A stretch of DNA of 64,000 nucleotides, from assembly GCA_017506865.1 (NCBI GenBank), contig JAFCMP010000223.1, positions 2,041,468 through 2,105,467 of the forward strand. The letters run 5' to 3'. The notes beneath the pieces were generated by a model that saw nothing but the letters and a program-made list of their open reading frames with translations, made no database searches and was not told where the DNA came from. Below, one piece after another: positions 62,615-64,000 of the stretch (position 1 is its first letter; the number at the start of each line of letters is the position of its first letter). This DNA comes from Tribonema minus (lineage: Eukaryota > Sar > Xanthophyceae > Tribonematales > Tribonemataceae). Both the position numbers and the translations under genes were made by a program.

Positions 62615-63602
62615 ACTTTGAGGGATATGGACGACTGCACGGCTGGTGCTTGCTTGCTTGCACGTAATGAGTGCATTGAACTCTGTGTGTGGGTATGTCG
62701 CAATGAAGTGGCCACAAGAACGCGCCTTGTGCAGTCTGAAGGGCTGCGGCGCTCCTGCCCATCAGCGGCGAGAGCGCGGTCGGCTGAGACGGCGCTGTGC
62801 TGCAGACAGTCACTGTGTGGCTTTTCTGCAGGCCGTGACTGTGAGCTGCTGGCCATGAGGACTGCACCCGTGCAGATTTCCGAATGAGCAGTGCGCGCCA
62901 CTCATCACTCGGCCTGTTCTATCTAACATATGTGCACGCAGGCGCAGTTCTGCTGAGTGCTGTGCAAAGCGGGGATGTGGCCGCTGCGCACAGGTGGTTG
63001 ACAACCACAGCAGGCATTCCACCCAGCAAACACACGTTGGCATTTACTCCACAAAAGTCGGTGTCGGCGGGGCGGTGCAGTGCGAGCCAGCACCATGACA
63101 AGCACGCTGGCTGGTGTAGCAAAGGTAGCAATGCCATGGCAACACAAAGTCGACAAGAAGGCCTATGCATAGGCACAAGTCAGCAGCGCATGCATGTCAT
63201 GAAAGCATCAATGGCGAAGGGGGGGGGGGGCAAGTATGCGCAGGGTGCGTTAACGTGGAACTGCACAACAGCATAGGACGCCAAGCAGGACAAAGTCAGG
63301 CGCACCAAAATACAATGACTGATCCTTGCATATTATGTGAGTGTCTTGCAAGTTCATGCCATGCTTCCGCTTGTTGCATCATGTCGTAGGAGTACACTGC
63401 ACAGCGCCGAGTGAATCACCTCCTCCCATCATGTCTGTGTTCGGGCTGCCAGCACGTCAATAATGTTGCACGTTCCGCAGTTCCGCGGCTGCCGCGTGGT
63501 CGGTCCCCGTGATATTATGGCCAACGATCAACATAGCTAGCAATGCAGAGAGGCCAATACAATAAACTCAGCACACGCGCCAGCATGCCAGAGGCGGCAG
63601 CT

Positions 63603-63890
63603 CTAGAGCTCTGCAGCCGTGTGCTTTGAGGCTGCGATCAGGCCCGCTGTGCCCGCCCCCACAACCGCCACGACGACCAGCAGTTTCAGCAGCTTGACCA
63701 GCAGGTACATGAGGATGGAGGCCTCGCCGATGGTGTCCATCTGCAAAGCGGCGGGCAGGGGTGTGTTGAGAACTGTTGTGTACTGCTGCGTCTTTTCAAC
63801 TCACTGAAGTAATGGCTTGAAGTACAAGTTGAATCTAGCGTTGGGGCATGTGGAGCTGCTTGCGTTTACCTTGAAGAACTGCAGCATATA
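63603..63890 (-). CDS. 3' end of a multi-pass membrane protein gene entering from the right edge
   Basis: Microexon 63890-63870 (YMLQFFK, between CGCAG and GTAAAC) joins in frame to terminal exon 63740-63603, which reads MDTIGEASILMYLLVKLLKL, then a long hydrophobic run VVVAVVGAGTAGLIAA and the end SKHTAAEL before TAG. At least one membrane span is clear. I considered choline-transporter-like (SLC44) proteins, but the end is too short for their usual topology, so no name is given. Confidence 0.5.
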
Positions 63891-64000
63891 CTGCGATGGG
63901 ATGGCAAGTAGTGTCAAAAGCATGCACACAAACTAGTTGATAAAATGGAGCGATGAGCACGCGTTGGCACAGCAAGACCTTGACACAGCAGGAGCCATTT

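Noticed and set aside
63603..63890. SLC44/choline-transporter identity for the right-edge gene
   Set aside because: The VKLLKLLVVV-like helix is suggestive, but the protein ends where that family has further spans.

Overview
The window is eukaryotic nuclear DNA, most likely from a green alga (Chlorophyta). The evidence is intron-dense genes with GT-AG splicing (donors mostly GTGAGT/GTAAGT, acceptors CTGCAG/CGCAG), exons strongly GC-biased at third codon positions, Ala/Gly/Gln low-complexity insertions, and long introns full of microsatellites. A chlorophycean such as a Tetradesmus/Scenedesmus relative is my inference only. No operons, rRNA genes, convincing tRNA genes or CRISPR arrays were seen. 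Gene models were built by hand from splice sites. Four of them (FMO, NRS/ER, sulfotransferase, MgtC) close in frame from ATG to stop over 4-8 exons, which is strong internal support; two more (AN1/UBL protein, ubiquitin-like protein) close over 3 and 2 exons.

Layout, left to right. 1-6858 (-): a membrane-anchored GH26 beta-mannanase-like gene ending in two dockerin-type calcium-binding repeats and running off the left edge. 8314-15380 (-): an eight-exon flavin-dependent monooxygenase, complete at 513 aa. 15886-about 19546 (-): a CER1/WAX2 C-terminal-domain protein in which the di-iron hydroxylase half of plant CER1 was not found. 20053-25419 (+): NRS/ER (UER1), the dTDP/UDP-4-keto-6-deoxyglucose epimerase/reductase of rhamnose synthesis, complete at 304 aa; intron 4 carries an 870-bp non-autonomous hAT-like transposon with an 8-bp target duplication. 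25.4-37.8 kb is gene-poor: one plastid-transit-like exon, a fold-back element, an inverted pair of degenerate ORFs, and two exons resembling the N-terminus of MMS19. 37848-44783 (+): a secreted/Golgi carbohydrate sulfotransferase, complete at 417 aa. 47204-50300 (-): an MgtC/SapB-family membrane protein with a long low-complexity tail, divergently paired with 50401-52514 (+), a ZFAND1/Cuz1-like AN1 zinc-finger protein carrying an extra ubiquitin-like domain. 52867-54306 (+): a divergent ubiquitin with an N-terminal leader that itself ends in LRLRGG. 56.9-60.9 kb is a diverged direct duplication with small splice-bounded segments, including a conserved 13-nt microexon. 61-64 kb holds unidentified minus-strand exons, one of them the hydrophobic end of a gene entering from the right.

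Functionally, three genes concern polysaccharides (mannan hydrolysis, rhamnose donor synthesis, glycan sulfation) and two adjacent genes concern ubiquitin/proteasome stress handling. I see no evidence that either group is more than neighbours.
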